Origin: a virus
IMG/VR virus record: IMGVR_UViG_3300025430_001249
Span: 1 to 57,014 of that record
Direction: 5' to 3' (one strand)
Length of the DNA stretch: 57,014 bases
Shown: positions 40,515-48,497 of the stretch, piece after piece
Layout of the letters: every line of letters begins with the position of its first letter
Numbering within the stretch: the stretch's first letter is position 1
The notes under the pieces: model-generated
What the model was told of the DNA's origin: nothing
The model's input: the letters and a program-made list of their open reading frames with translations, nothing else
The model's database searches: none
Program-made: the position numbers and the translations under genes

Positions 40515-41354
40515 ATGAAATCTGCTGCTGATGTTGTTTTGGCGTTGGAAGTTACTAGTGGTCGTTTGGATAAAGAACGGATTGTGCAAGATGCATGGGA
40601 CCTAAAAATCACAGAATTCTTCGAAGGGGCTCTGATGGCATATGATGCATTGCGCACATATGGCGTTAAAAAAGTACCTCTTATTGAAGGTGACGATTAT
40701 TCAAATTTTGTTTCAACATTTGACTGGGATAGATTCAAAGCTATTGCGCACAAACTTGAAAAACGCGAATTGACGGGTAATCAAGCACGAGACGTTCTTA
40801 GAGCCGCCGCCGATGCTGCCGCAGTTAAAGATTGGAACTGGTTTTATCGCAGGGTACTGCTTAAGGATCTTAAATGTGGTATCACAGAAACCACAATTAA
40901 TAAAATTTTGGAAAAGAACGGTGATAGTGCTAAAAAATACATTATTCCTGTTTTTTCATGTCAACTTGCTAAGAATGGTGATGATCATCCTAAAAAAATG
41001 ACCGGAGCAAAACTACTTGATATGAAACTAGACGGATGTTTGTCGGCACAATGGGAAATTGAATTTGATGATGGGCAAAAAGTATCCATCGCTGAAGTTG
41101 TTGATAATAAAATATCTGGTAAAATTAAATCCTTTAATACCTTAACTGGTAAAATTGAGTTTAATACTATAACAAACTGGGCCAAAAATGCCAAGGATAT
41201 TAATGATGACACAATTAAATGGTATCGCATTACATTAGAAAATGGTAAACTGTTGCCGCCATTAACTGGTAATCATTTGGTATGGTTACCAAATATTAAA
41301 TGTTGGCGAAGGGTTGATTTACTAAAAGTTGGTGATAAATTGCTGGAAAAATAA
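40515..41354 (+). CDS. ATP-dependent DNA ligase, N-terminal part fused to split intein N-half
   Basis: Residues 1-174 are the N-terminal part of an ATP-dependent DNA ligase ending at the nucleotidylation motif I: KLDG with the catalytic Lys. Directly after it, Cys175 opens a 105-residue intein N-half with block A (CLSAQWEIEFDDGQ) and block B (TGNH, giving TxxH), then a stop. No endonuclease or intein C-half is in this frame. The ligase C-half, preceded by an intein C-half, is a separate gene at 42315. Trans-splicing would rebuild motif I as KLDG-CR and give a 448-residue ligase. Neither half can be active alone. AATGGAGC precedes the ATG. Confidence 0.9.
   Translation: MKSAADVVLALEVTSGRLDKERIVQDAWDLKITEFFEGALMAYDALRTYGVKKVPLIEGDDYSNFVSTFDWDRFKAIAHKLEKRELTGNQARDVLRAAADAAAVKDWNWFYRRVLLKDLKCGITETTINKILEKNGDSAKKYIIPVFSCQLAKNGDDHPKKMTGAKLLDMKLDGCLSAQWEIEFDDGQKVSIAEVVDNKISGKIKSFNTLTGKIEFNTITNWAKNAKDINDDTIKWYRITLENGKLLPPLTGNHLVWLPNIKCWRRVDLLKVGDKLLEK
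41037..41351 (+). other. Split intein N-half (IntN) of the ligase
   Basis: 105 residues from Cys (nucleophile 1) to the stop. Block A begins at the Cys; block B is GNHLVWLP with TxxH. It is inserted between the Gly of KxDG and the following Cys-Arg of ligase motif I. Confidence 0.85.
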
Positions 41355-41383
41355 AGTAATACACCATCAAGTTTATAGTCTGT

Positions 41384-41391
41384 GATAAATA
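41384..41391 (+). promoter_or_regulatory. Late-promoter-like GATAAATA
   Basis: GATAAATA 28 bases before the homing endonuclease ATG at 41420, so the inserted gene could be transcribed on its own. Confidence 0.4.
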
Positions 41392-41419
41392 CGGTACAAT
41401 AAACTTGGCAGGTATTTCT

Positions 41420-42304
41420 ATGTCGTATTGTAAATTTTGTAAAAAAACAAATATTAGTCCTAGTCATTATTGTAGGACTATGAAAAGTCAGGCACGATTA
41501 GAGCCTTTTGACAGCCTGTTAAGACAAATGTTGATAGTTGAAAAAATGCCAATCTATAGAATGGAACAAACAAGCGAAGAATGGGCTGGAATTAAAATTA
41601 GTGGAGCACATTTACGAGATTGGTGCAGAATAAATGGAATTACCACTATGAGTATTAAAGAATCTGCAAACTTATTATCAACACGAGAACAATATAAATC
41701 AACTGTAGAACAAAGATACGGAGTTGATAATGTTTCTAAATCAACGTCAATAAAAGAAAAAAAGGTATCAACCAATCAAGATAGGCATGGGGTTGACAAT
41801 CCTTTTCAAAGGGCAGAAATAAAAGACAAAATAACTACAACTCTTTTGGAAAAATATGGTGTTTCTAACGCTCGGTACCTACCTCGTTCTACAGACAAGC
41901 ATATGTTAACAAAACCGCATCAAAAGTTGTCAAACTGGTTACTTGATCAAGGTTTTGTACACGAAAACGAAATTCCCAATTTATTTCCTAAAAAGCGTAG
42001 TAAAAATAACAGAATATATTCCCCGATAGTTGATATATGGATGCAACAATATAGAATTGTGATAGAAATATTTGGTACCTATTGGCATGCTGACCCGAGA
42101 GTATATTATCCAAGTGATATCATTCAATTACATATTGGTCCTACTACTGCCCAAGAAATTTGGGAAAATGATAAGTTGCGACAGGAGCATATAGAATCCT
42201 TTAATGTGACAGTTATCACGATATGGGAAATTGACATTAAAAAAAGCTTTGACAAAGTTAAAGAATTAATACACAATACCGTCAACCTAACCAACTCGTA
42301 TTGA
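41420..42304 (+). CDS. Vsr-like homing endonuclease inside the fractured ligase locus
   Basis: A 294-residue protein. The N-terminus has a zinc-finger-like CKFC...HYC. The middle has three short repeats of the form YGV(D/S)N (RYGVDN, RHGVDN, KYGVSN) that look DNA-binding. The C-terminal ~110 residues have a Vsr/PD-(D/E)xK nuclease pattern: IYSPIVDIWMQQYRIVIEI, FGTYWHADPR and TVITIWEIDI. It lies between the intein halves with its own start (ATG 41420, AGG upstream; TTG 41405 is an alternative). Known fractured phage genes with split inteins carry endonucleases of this type at the break, presumably spreading the whole cassette by homing. Confidence 0.82.
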   Translation: MSYCKFCKKTNISPSHYCRTMKSQARLEPFDSLLRQMLIVEKMPIYRMEQTSEEWAGIKISGAHLRDWCRINGITTMSIKESANLLSTREQYKSTVEQRYGVDNVSKSTSIKEKKVSTNQDRHGVDNPFQRAEIKDKITTTLLEKYGVSNARYLPRSTDKHMLTKPHQKLSNWLLDQGFVHENEIPNLFPKKRSKNNRIYSPIVDIWMQQYRIVIEIFGTYWHADPRVYYPSDIIQLHIGPTTAQEIWENDKLRQEHIESFNVTVITIWEIDIKKSFDKVKELIHNTVNLTNSY

Positions 42305-42314
42305 GGAAAATATT

Positions 42315-42428
42315 ATGACGTTTGTTACAATTAAGGCGATCGAAGAAATTACTGAGCAGTTTGATCGTTATGATTTAGAAGTTGAAAATGTTAGTAATTT
42401 TTTTGCTAATAATGTTCTAGTTCATAAT
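42315..42428 (+). other. Split intein C-half (IntC) of the ligase
   Basis: 38 residues ending His-Asn, with +1 Cys in the C-extein. The length is typical of natural split-intein C-halves. Confidence 0.85.
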
Positions 42429-43253
42429 TGTCGAATTATAAGTATTCTTGATAAAACAAAGAATACAGTTACTCAATATAGCCGAGACGGCCGCCTTAAT
42501 GAAAATTTTCCGCAAATTGCTGCCAATCTTGCTAAACTATTACCAATAATTAAAACCAGTATGGTGTTTGACGGGGAAATGGTAAGCCGTAACTTCCAAG
42601 CATTGATGAAACAGCTTAATCGCAAGGATGACGTTGATACAACTGATGCGAAACTAGCACTGTTTGATTGTTTGCCATTGGAAGATTTTCTGCAAGGCGA
42701 ATGTACGCTTACTCAAACACAACGACACAGTGCTTTGGTTGAATTTCAGCCATTGCTTAGTCAAATATCTAACGGAACTGTTTATGTTGTACCTAAACTA
42801 TGGGTCAACTTAGACACGACCGAGGGACAAAAAACATTTGGAGAATTTAATCGAGATACTGTGGCTGCTGGCTATGAAGGTATTATGATTAAGGATCCAG
42901 AGTCAACTTATAAAACAAAACGCACAGATGCTTGGCTTAAGATTAAACCTTTTATCACTGTAGATCTAGAAGTCATAGCGTTTGAACCTGGTAAAACTGA
43001 AAGTCGATTTGCAAATACACTTGGCGGATTGGTTTGTCAGGGTACAGACCAAGGCAAGTTAATTCAGGTAACGGTTGGCAGTGGTTTTAGTGAAGAATTG
43101 CGTGATCAAATTTGGACCAATAGAGATACGGTAAAAGGTAGAATTGTTGAGATCAAAAGTGATGGTGTAACGCAAAATCAAGATAGTACATACAGCTTGC
43201 GGTTTCCAGTATTTATGCAGTTTCGAGGTTGGGAGCCAGGTGAGAAGATTTAA
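42315..43253 (+). CDS. Split intein C-half fused to DNA ligase C-terminal part
   Basis: Residues 1-38 are an intein C-half: block F YDLEVENVSNFFANN and block G VLVHN with the terminal Asn. Cys39 is the +1 nucleophile, followed by RIISILD, so the junction restores ligase motif I (KLDG-CR). The remaining ~270 residues hold motif III (FDGEMVSR), motif IV (YEGIMIKDP), motif V (AWLKIKPF) and the OB-fold domain (VEIKSDG, FPVFMQFRGW). GAGGAA precedes the ATG. It seals nicks in phage DNA after splicing with the product of 40515-41354. Its stop overlaps the next start (TAATG). Confidence 0.9.
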   Translation: MTFVTIKAIEEITEQFDRYDLEVENVSNFFANNVLVHNCRIISILDKTKNTVTQYSRDGRLNENFPQIAANLAKLLPIIKTSMVFDGEMVSRNFQALMKQLNRKDDVDTTDAKLALFDCLPLEDFLQGECTLTQTQRHSALVEFQPLLSQISNGTVYVVPKLWVNLDTTEGQKTFGEFNRDTVAAGYEGIMIKDPESTYKTKRTDAWLKIKPFITVDLEVIAFEPGKTESRFANTLGGLVCQGTDQGKLIQVTVGSGFSEELRDQIWTNRDTVKGRIVEIKSDGVTQNQDSTYSLRFPVFMQFRGWEPGEKI

Positions 43254-43516
43254 TGACAACGGATACATTGCAGGACCTAATAAGTGCTAATTTTTGGGGC
43301 CCAAAACGTATTTCGTCTATTGATACACTGAGTAACCAAGAAATTTGGAATGCGGTGATGGCTAGAAAAAATAGACCTATTCGCCGAAAATTACAAAAGA
43401 CAAATATTAATCTATGTTTTCTCACAGATTTGGCTTATAAAAAAGCTGAACACGTTGTAACATGTAATTTTGATAGGACCTGGGCAACGTTATCCTGGGA
43501 ATACGATGATGTCTAA
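43253..43516 (+). CDS. Small hypothetical protein
   Basis: An 87-residue soluble protein, with a basic middle (ARKNRPIRRKLQKTN) and two Trp near the end. Its ATG overlaps the ligase stop by one base (TAATG), so it is translated with the ligase C-half. No family is recognised. Confidence 0.6.
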   Translation: MTTDTLQDLISANFWGPKRISSIDTLSNQEIWNAVMARKNRPIRRKLQKTNINLCFLTDLAYKKAEHVVTCNFDRTWATLSWEYDDV

Positions 43517-43694
43517 TATGACAGATTATTTTTTTATTGGTTTGATTTTAATGTTACCTGTTGCTGGCATATTGTTTGGTGTAGTTTGGAATCTATTCAA
43601 ATTTTTAGTTCGTGTTTTCCGAAATTGCTGCTATTGGTGGCATTATCGACGATACCGCATTAACAAACGTCAAAAGATTGAACCACTATTATGA
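43506..43694 (+). CDS. Small single-span membrane protein
   Basis: From ATG 43506 this gives 62 residues: a hydrophobic span (YFFIGLILMLPVAGILFGVV) followed by a basic, aromatic tail (CCYWWHYRRYRINKRQK), predicted N-out/C-in in the inner membrane by the positive-inside rule. ATG 43509 or 43518 are alternatives. It overlaps both neighbours. Unknown function; superinfection exclusion or lysis timing are common roles for such proteins but are not shown. Confidence 0.55.
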   Translation: MMSNMTDYFFIGLILMLPVAGILFGVVWNLFKFLVRVFRNCCYWWHYRRYRINKRQKIEPLL

Positions 43695-43993
43695 TTTGTA
43701 ATGTTGAAAAACTGAACAATTACCAGCGGCCTGATATAATTCAATATGTGTATGATCACTGCGTAGCTATACAACCTGAACAACGGGTTGATCTCTATCG
43801 TATGACACAATGGTGCATTAATAATATAAGCGAAAGACGTGACGGTGATATCTTATTCGAAGCAATGGATGGACAATTGGACTATTTTGACGGAGATTGG
43901 CAGGATTTTGTCAATCATCTAGACTTGTCACAATATCTATTTTGGTTTTATAAAAAACAAGACAGAACATTGTTTACCTTGACATGGTTATAA
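43691..43993 (+). CDS. Small hypothetical protein
   Basis: A 100-residue acidic protein with many aromatic residues (DYFDGDWQDF, YLFWFYKKQD). It overlaps the preceding gene by 4 bases (ATGA-type coupling). No recognised domain. Confidence 0.6.
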   Translation: MICNVEKLNNYQRPDIIQYVYDHCVAIQPEQRVDLYRMTQWCINNISERRDGDILFEAMDGQLDYFDGDWQDFVNHLDLSQYLFWFYKKQDRTLFTLTWL

Positions 43994-44012
43994 AAGCATG
44001 CTAGTATAGTTC

Positions 44013-44342
44013 GTGGGAAGATTTATTTTATTAGATGAAATGCTTGACAATGATCACTGGTTAATTCCCGTAGATCTTGTTAGATATGACCGTCGCTACT
44101 CTCCGTGGCCTAATGAATTATTTCCGTATAATCTTACTGTTAGCGGTTATGCCATACAAAATGGTTATAATAGCATAAAAATGCGACGGTTTTGTGAACA
44201 ACAGTGTCGAGGTGACATTGCTGTTGACAAAGTATATACTAATAGCGGCTATCGATTGGTGTGGCAATTTTGGTTTGAGCTTGAATATGACTATACATTG
44301 TTTGATAACGCATGGAAACCGTACATAATGGAAGCAACATAA
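44013..44342 (+). CDS. Small hypothetical protein
   Basis: A 109-residue soluble protein, aromatic-rich (WQFWFELEYDYTLF). The frame opens with GTG 44013; an ATG at 44040 is possible. Its stop overlaps the uvdE start (TAATG), so the two are coupled. No family is recognised. Confidence 0.5.
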   Translation: MGRFILLDEMLDNDHWLIPVDLVRYDRRYSPWPNELFPYNLTVSGYAIQNGYNSIKMRRFCEQQCRGDIAVDKVYTNSGYRLVWQFWFELEYDYTLFDNAWKPYIMEAT

Positions 44343-45358
44343 TGACACAGCGTATTGGATTTGCTTGCAAATATATGCTTGATGCTGATGTTAAGAAATC
44401 TAAAGCAATTTTAGAAGCCGAGCGTACGCTTAACACCGGTAGTACTACGGTTGCTTGGCTGAATCGTCAAACTAGAACTGTAGCAGAAGACAAACTATGG
44501 CAGGTGGTGCAACATAATCTCACCAGCGTACGCAATGTATTAGCAATAGTTGCAAAAATGGATCCAAGGCTGCGCATGATGCGGTTGTCTAGCGATTTGC
44601 TGCCAATGTATACTGAAAAAACTTGGGGATATTTTTGGCAACAACCGGATGTAAAAGCGTATTGCCAAAAAGAATTTGCTGTAATTGGCGATTTTGCACG
44701 CACACATGACATCCGTTTGAGCTTCCACCCGGGCCAATTTTGTTGTATAGTTTCTGATAAATCAGATGTAGTCATCAGAAGTATAGAAGAGCTTGAATAT
44801 CATGCAACAATGGCATCTTGGATGGGGTTTTGTAAATCAAAATTAGATTTTAAAATTAATGTCCATCTAAGCGGTAAACTTGGTGTTGATGGATTTAACG
44901 CGGCATGGAACAAGATGAGCACAGAACTTCGATATACATTAACAATTGAAAATGATGAATACCAAGCAGGTTTAGACGATATTCTACTTGTTGGCGATAA
45001 AGCTGGGTTGGTTATTGATTTGCATCATAATTGGATTAAAACTGGAAAATATTTGTCTCCATTAGACGATAGAATACATACAGTAATAGATAGTTGGTGC
45101 GGACAACGGCCAGCATTTCATTATAGTCAATCAAAAATAGAAATCTTACAGCATTACATGACGTCAATACCTGATATAGAGATGCTATTGAAAAAATATT
45201 CAAAAACGGATTTGAGGGCACATAGTAATATGTATAATCATCAAATTATAAACACATGGGCCCTTAGTCATTTAGAATGGGGCGATATGATGGCAGAAAG
45301 TAAATCAAAAAATTTGGCAAGTCAACAACTCTTCAATCAGCTTGAGGTACCCACTTAA
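44342..45358 (+). CDS. uvdE: UV-damage endonuclease (UvdE family)
   Basis: A 338-residue TIM-barrel DNA repair enzyme. It begins with RIGFACKYM, followed by MRLSSDLLPMY, RLSFHPGQF (metal-binding His), NVHLSGK, LTIENDE (metal-binding Glu) and LVIDLHHNW, the ordered metal-ligand blocks of UvdE/UVDE. It nicks DNA on the 5' side of pyrimidine dimers and other lesions, starting repair without light. Length is normal. ATG 44342 is chosen over 44312 because it overlaps the upstream stop and is preceded by GGA. UV repair fits a phage exposed to sunlight in surface water. Confidence 0.88.
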   Translation: MTQRIGFACKYMLDADVKKSKAILEAERTLNTGSTTVAWLNRQTRTVAEDKLWQVVQHNLTSVRNVLAIVAKMDPRLRMMRLSSDLLPMYTEKTWGYFWQQPDVKAYCQKEFAVIGDFARTHDIRLSFHPGQFCCIVSDKSDVVIRSIEELEYHATMASWMGFCKSKLDFKINVHLSGKLGVDGFNAAWNKMSTELRYTLTIENDEYQAGLDDILLVGDKAGLVIDLHHNWIKTGKYLSPLDDRIHTVIDSWCGQRPAFHYSQSKIEILQHYMTSIPDIEMLLKKYSKTDLRAHSNMYNHQIINTWALSHLEWGDMMAESKSKNLASQQLFNQLEVPT

Positions 45359-45580
45359 ATCGCCTTTTACCGTCGTCGTCTATATACATCTCACGACGTA
45401 ATCCAGCATATTTGATTTTTTTGTAGCAACTCCATTCATAGTTCTTTTTAATCTTGACTCTGCTGTCATGTTTAAATTTCTTTTGATTGCAATAGCAGAA
45501 AGTTCTTCTTTGCTGGGTTTTCTACGTGTTTTGGGTAAATACCAAGGTACATATTGGAGACTAGCATGAACCTTGGCCAA
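45333..45580 (-). pseudogene. Frameshifted small phage gene squeezed between two plus-strand genes
   Basis: On the minus strand, a frame from TTG 45580 reads HASLQYVPWYLPKTRRKPS and SAIAIKRNLNMTAESRLK, which looks like real phage coding sequence, then loses sense. Shifting back one base at a five-A run (45445-45449) continues as KNYEWSCYKKIKYAGLRREM and YIDDDGKRRFKW to a stop at 45333. So the intact product needs a -1 shift, or the gene is broken, or the A-run is misassembled. Both ends overlap plus-strand genes (uvdE and 45566), and no start signal is visible. Function unknown. Confidence 0.45.
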
Positions 45581-46708
45581 CTTACAAATCCACTAATAAC
45601 TATAATTGCACAGCGACCTGGGGTTGATATGGATGCTGTTACGCATGTTGGACCTGAGATTTCTCAACATCTCAACGCAATAATTAATCTTTGCGATCGT
45701 ATACCAAACAGTCAAAATCTCAAAGATAAAATAGATGATTTACGATCACTTTTTAGCACATATGTCCCAATGCAAGACAACATGCTTGAAAAAGATAATG
45801 TTGCTGAAAGCGTGGTGCATCATTTAAATCAACAAGATCCAATGAATAAAAGTGAGATCAAAATACTAGGTGGCGCTGGTAGGTATACAATGTCAGGGTT
45901 ACGTCGTAAAGCAGCTAGAGAGTCCGCCCAATTGGCTGACGACCTAACAAGTACACATGTTAATTATAAAGCAGCGTCGTATCATGTTAAACAAGTTGCT
46001 AATACAGTCAATACTATAGTTGCAGCACTTAGTGAATTTGAAAAAATAGGCATATCTGAAAATGACAGTGCCCAACAGAGCATTAAAAAATTAGAACATC
46101 AGTTAATTAGTGCAGTTAAACACGATAGATCAGTAGACTATGATGCTATAGATTCTATTATGAAACAAATTTGTGCAGATGATCATATTTCTCCAAAAAT
46201 GTTGCATGACACATTTATGTCTGCCCACGGTACTACACCAGATAATTGGATCAAAAAACAATCAATTGTTGAGCAGCAGGTTAAACATGATGCATTAAAA
46301 GCAGTAGGTGTATTGCGCAACGAACTTGTAAAATATGGTCGAACTGGTAAGCCTATTACAGATGCTGTTGTAGAAAAAATTATGCATGAGGTATTGGCTA
46401 AAACGGGCCGTACAGATATGAATAGCTTGTTGCAAACGTGGAAAAGCAGTAAAGCAGGCCTAACTCCGTTACAATGGGCCAAACAAGCACCAGATATACA
46501 TGACAGAAATATTCATAATACTGATATTAATGCACCTATAGACGAATCAATTAAAGATTTATGTATTATAGAAATGTATGAAACAATGAAAATTGGTCTT
46601 GGTGACAAAGCTTGGGTAGCAATTTCAAAACGATTAAAAGCAGAAGGTTACAATGCGCAACTTGTAGAAGATATTATTGATCGTGCTATAGTCCTTATAA
46701 ATCAATAA
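45566..46708 (+). CDS. Large helical protein, possible virion or assembly protein
   Basis: A 380-residue all-helical, Gln/Asp/Lys-rich protein without membrane segments or known motifs; several long amphipathic helices (AARESAQLADDLTSTHVNYK, AALSEFEKIGISE) suggest a coiled-coil scaffold or internal head protein. GGAG lies 7 bases before ATG 45566, which is preferred to TTG 45554. It is followed by two genes with capsid-targeting-like N-termini. A structural role is inference from context. Confidence 0.6.
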   Translation: MNLGQLTNPLITIIAQRPGVDMDAVTHVGPEISQHLNAIINLCDRIPNSQNLKDKIDDLRSLFSTYVPMQDNMLEKDNVAESVVHHLNQQDPMNKSEIKILGGAGRYTMSGLRRKAARESAQLADDLTSTHVNYKAASYHVKQVANTVNTIVAALSEFEKIGISENDSAQQSIKKLEHQLISAVKHDRSVDYDAIDSIMKQICADDHISPKMLHDTFMSAHGTTPDNWIKKQSIVEQQVKHDALKAVGVLRNELVKYGRTGKPITDAVVEKIMHEVLAKTGRTDMNSLLQTWKSSKAGLTPLQWAKQAPDIHDRNIHNTDINAPIDESIKDLCIIEMYETMKIGLGDKAWVAISKRLKAEGYNAQLVEDIIDRAIVLINQ

Positions 46709-46734
46709 TACATACATTCTATACTTTAGGTCTG

Positions 46735-46742
46735 CATAAATA
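46735..46742 (+). promoter_or_regulatory. Late-promoter-like CATAAATA
   Basis: CATAAATA 28 bases before the ATG at 46771; the leader contains AAGGG. Confidence 0.45.
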
Positions 46743-46770
46743 TTACATTAGGATAATTAAGGGTGATATT

Positions 46771-47121
46771 ATGAGAGCTCGAGAACTGTTTGAAACAAAA
46801 CAAAAAGGTGCAGAATTACCAGATAGTTCTAGAGAAGCATTACCAAATGGTAGCTTAACACCCGATATACCATCTGATTATGAGTTTTATCGATTGTTAA
46901 CAGCTCTAGCGGGCGTACCAGATAGCCCAGATATTCCCCTCAATAGTGTTTTACAAGATAAACCAATTGTTGTTCCGTATACACAATTAGAACACGATCA
47001 AGTGGTTAAAATGTTGAAAAAAATGAAACGAAGTCATGAGCATCTTACGGTTGCACCTAGTGGAGAGATGGAATCAGTTCACAAAATAAGTCCAGTTAGA
47101 GCGTTTAAGGATTATGAATAA
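46771..47121 (+). CDS. Small virion-candidate protein with MRxxELFE N-terminus, copy 1
   Basis: A 116-residue protein. The N-terminus MRARELFETKQKG resembles T4 capsid-targeting peptides (MKTYQEF-type), which direct internal proteins into the prohead. The body (YEFYRLLTALAG, PIVVPYTQ, SPVRAFKDYE) aligns with the next gene, so they are paralogues. A family of such proteins is common in large aquatic phages. A late promoter and AAGGG precede it. Internal-head-protein role is inferred. Confidence 0.62.
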   Translation: MRARELFETKQKGAELPDSSREALPNGSLTPDIPSDYEFYRLLTALAGVPDSPDIPLNSVLQDKPIVVPYTQLEHDQVVKMLKKMKRSHEHLTVAPSGEMESVHKISPVRAFKDYE

Positions 47122-47487
47122 ATGCGCCTCATAGATCTATTTGAAGAATACACAACACCAGCATTGCGTCCAAATATTAGGGATACACTCTCCCCTACAG
47201 TTACTATACCTAGCTTACCTAACAGCAATGGTTACGATCAATATAGATATCTTTTGAATATAGCAGCAGCAGAAGCAGTATCAAAAGGTGAGGTTGTTAT
47301 CGACCAAGAAAGCGCATTAAACCAGTCTATTACCATAGTTTGTTATGCTCCAGAAGAAATGAAAATTGTTGATGAAACTGATAAAATCATGGGTGTTAAA
47401 CATAAGGTGATGGTAGCTACAAAAAGCAAGGAACCAGACTGGGTTAACGCAACCAGCACAGTACGAAAATTTATTGACTACAAATAA
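47122..47487 (+). CDS. Small virion-candidate protein with MRxxDLFE N-terminus, copy 2
   Basis: A 121-residue paralogue of the preceding gene starting directly after its stop. Shared features: MRLIDLFEEY N-terminus, YDQYRYLLNIAAAEA, an I-V-x-Y strand (SITIVCYAPEE) and the end TSTVRKFIDYK. Tandem duplication with large divergence. Same inferred role in the head. Confidence 0.62.
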   Translation: MRLIDLFEEYTTPALRPNIRDTLSPTVTIPSLPNSNGYDQYRYLLNIAAAEAVSKGEVVIDQESALNQSITIVCYAPEEMKIVDETDKIMGVKHKVMVATKSKEPDWVNATSTVRKFIDYK

Positions 47488-47555
47488 ATTTACTTGACCC
47501 AACGTGTTGTGTATGCTATATGTTGTACAGCATAGGCATAAAGGATGCTGTTATT

Positions 47556-48497
47556 ATGGGCGGTAACGTATTTGAGGGTAAAACTTCTAATATTAAATTA
47601 GAATACATTGACACTACACTGGCTGCGTATTTTGATGAACTAAAAGTAATTTTTCCAAAAAAATCTTCTATTTTTAACGAAGCACATTTTGTACCAGTCG
47701 GATCTGTTCGTAAAAAACTATATTCTGGTGACATTGATCTAGCAGTCTCAATAACAGATCTGTTAGATGATTCTAGCAGTGCTGATTCGATTAGTAACTG
47801 GGGGCTTGATATAGTCGAAGTTGAAAAAGAATTTTCAACTTTGGCAAAGCGTGCAAGAACCGCCACAGCACATCAGCTCCGTATAAAAGCATTCTTGAAA
47901 ATATTAGCAGTCTACATTAACACACATGGTAGTAATCTCCATTGTGATGAAAAGAAGGTAACAGACGGGAATTTATTTGGGTTATATCCTCAGATCGATA
48001 CAAATTGGCAGCAGTTAGACATTGGTGTACAAATTGACTGGATGGTGGGTGATATCAAATGGTTGAAATTTTCTTATTATTCTGCAGCATTACCAGTGGG
48101 ATCTAACGTAAAAGGATTACACCGTACACAGTTAATGCTTGCAGCATTTCAAGTGGCAAATTTATCATTTAATCATATTAACGGGGTTAAAGATAAAGAC
48201 ACTGGACTTGTTGTATCTACTGATCCTGATGATGCACTTGCGCTCCTTGGTAATCGATTGGGGCTAAAAGTTATGCAACAGGATGCTGAAAACTATTATA
48301 AACTGCATGCGGTCCTAAAAGAAGGAATGAAGTTTGATGACTACAACCTATTGCTTGATGTTTATTTTAAAATATTAGATTCTACTCGTGCAGACATCCC
48401 TGATGATTTGCAAAATTTGTGGATAGCTCGTCAACACACACTTGGTCTTACAGGTAAGTTTCTACCTGATACGTCAAAATTAAGGGAATTTGTATAA
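47556..48497 (+). CDS. Polymerase-beta-fold nucleotidyltransferase 1
   Basis: A 313-residue protein with the minimal nucleotidyltransferase signature FVPVGSVRKKLYSGDIDLAV: the GS helix and DxD (Asp-Ile-Asp) metal site. A third carboxylate may be in IQIDWMVG. Such enzymes add a nucleotide to a protein, RNA or antibiotic; some act as toxins, with no antitoxin-like partner seen here. ATG 47556 is chosen since AAGG lies upstream and the conserved part begins MGGNVFEGK; ATG 47520 is also open. It overlaps a second nucleotidyltransferase gene by one base. Confidence 0.75.
   Translation: MGGNVFEGKTSNIKLEYIDTTLAAYFDELKVIFPKKSSIFNEAHFVPVGSVRKKLYSGDIDLAVSITDLLDDSSSADSISNWGLDIVEVEKEFSTLAKRARTATAHQLRIKAFLKILAVYINTHGSNLHCDEKKVTDGNLFGLYPQIDTNWQQLDIGVQIDWMVGDIKWLKFSYYSAALPVGSNVKGLHRTQLMLAAFQVANLSFNHINGVKDKDTGLVVSTDPDDALALLGNRLGLKVMQQDAENYYKLHAVLKEGMKFDDYNLLLDVYFKILDSTRADIPDDLQNLWIARQHTLGLTGKFLPDTSKLREFV

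Noticed and set aside
40515-43253. Single large intein with endonuclease broken by sequencing errors
   Set aside because: Each of the three genes has its own start and ribosome-binding signal, and the endonuclease frame is intact and separated by stops and spacers on both sides.
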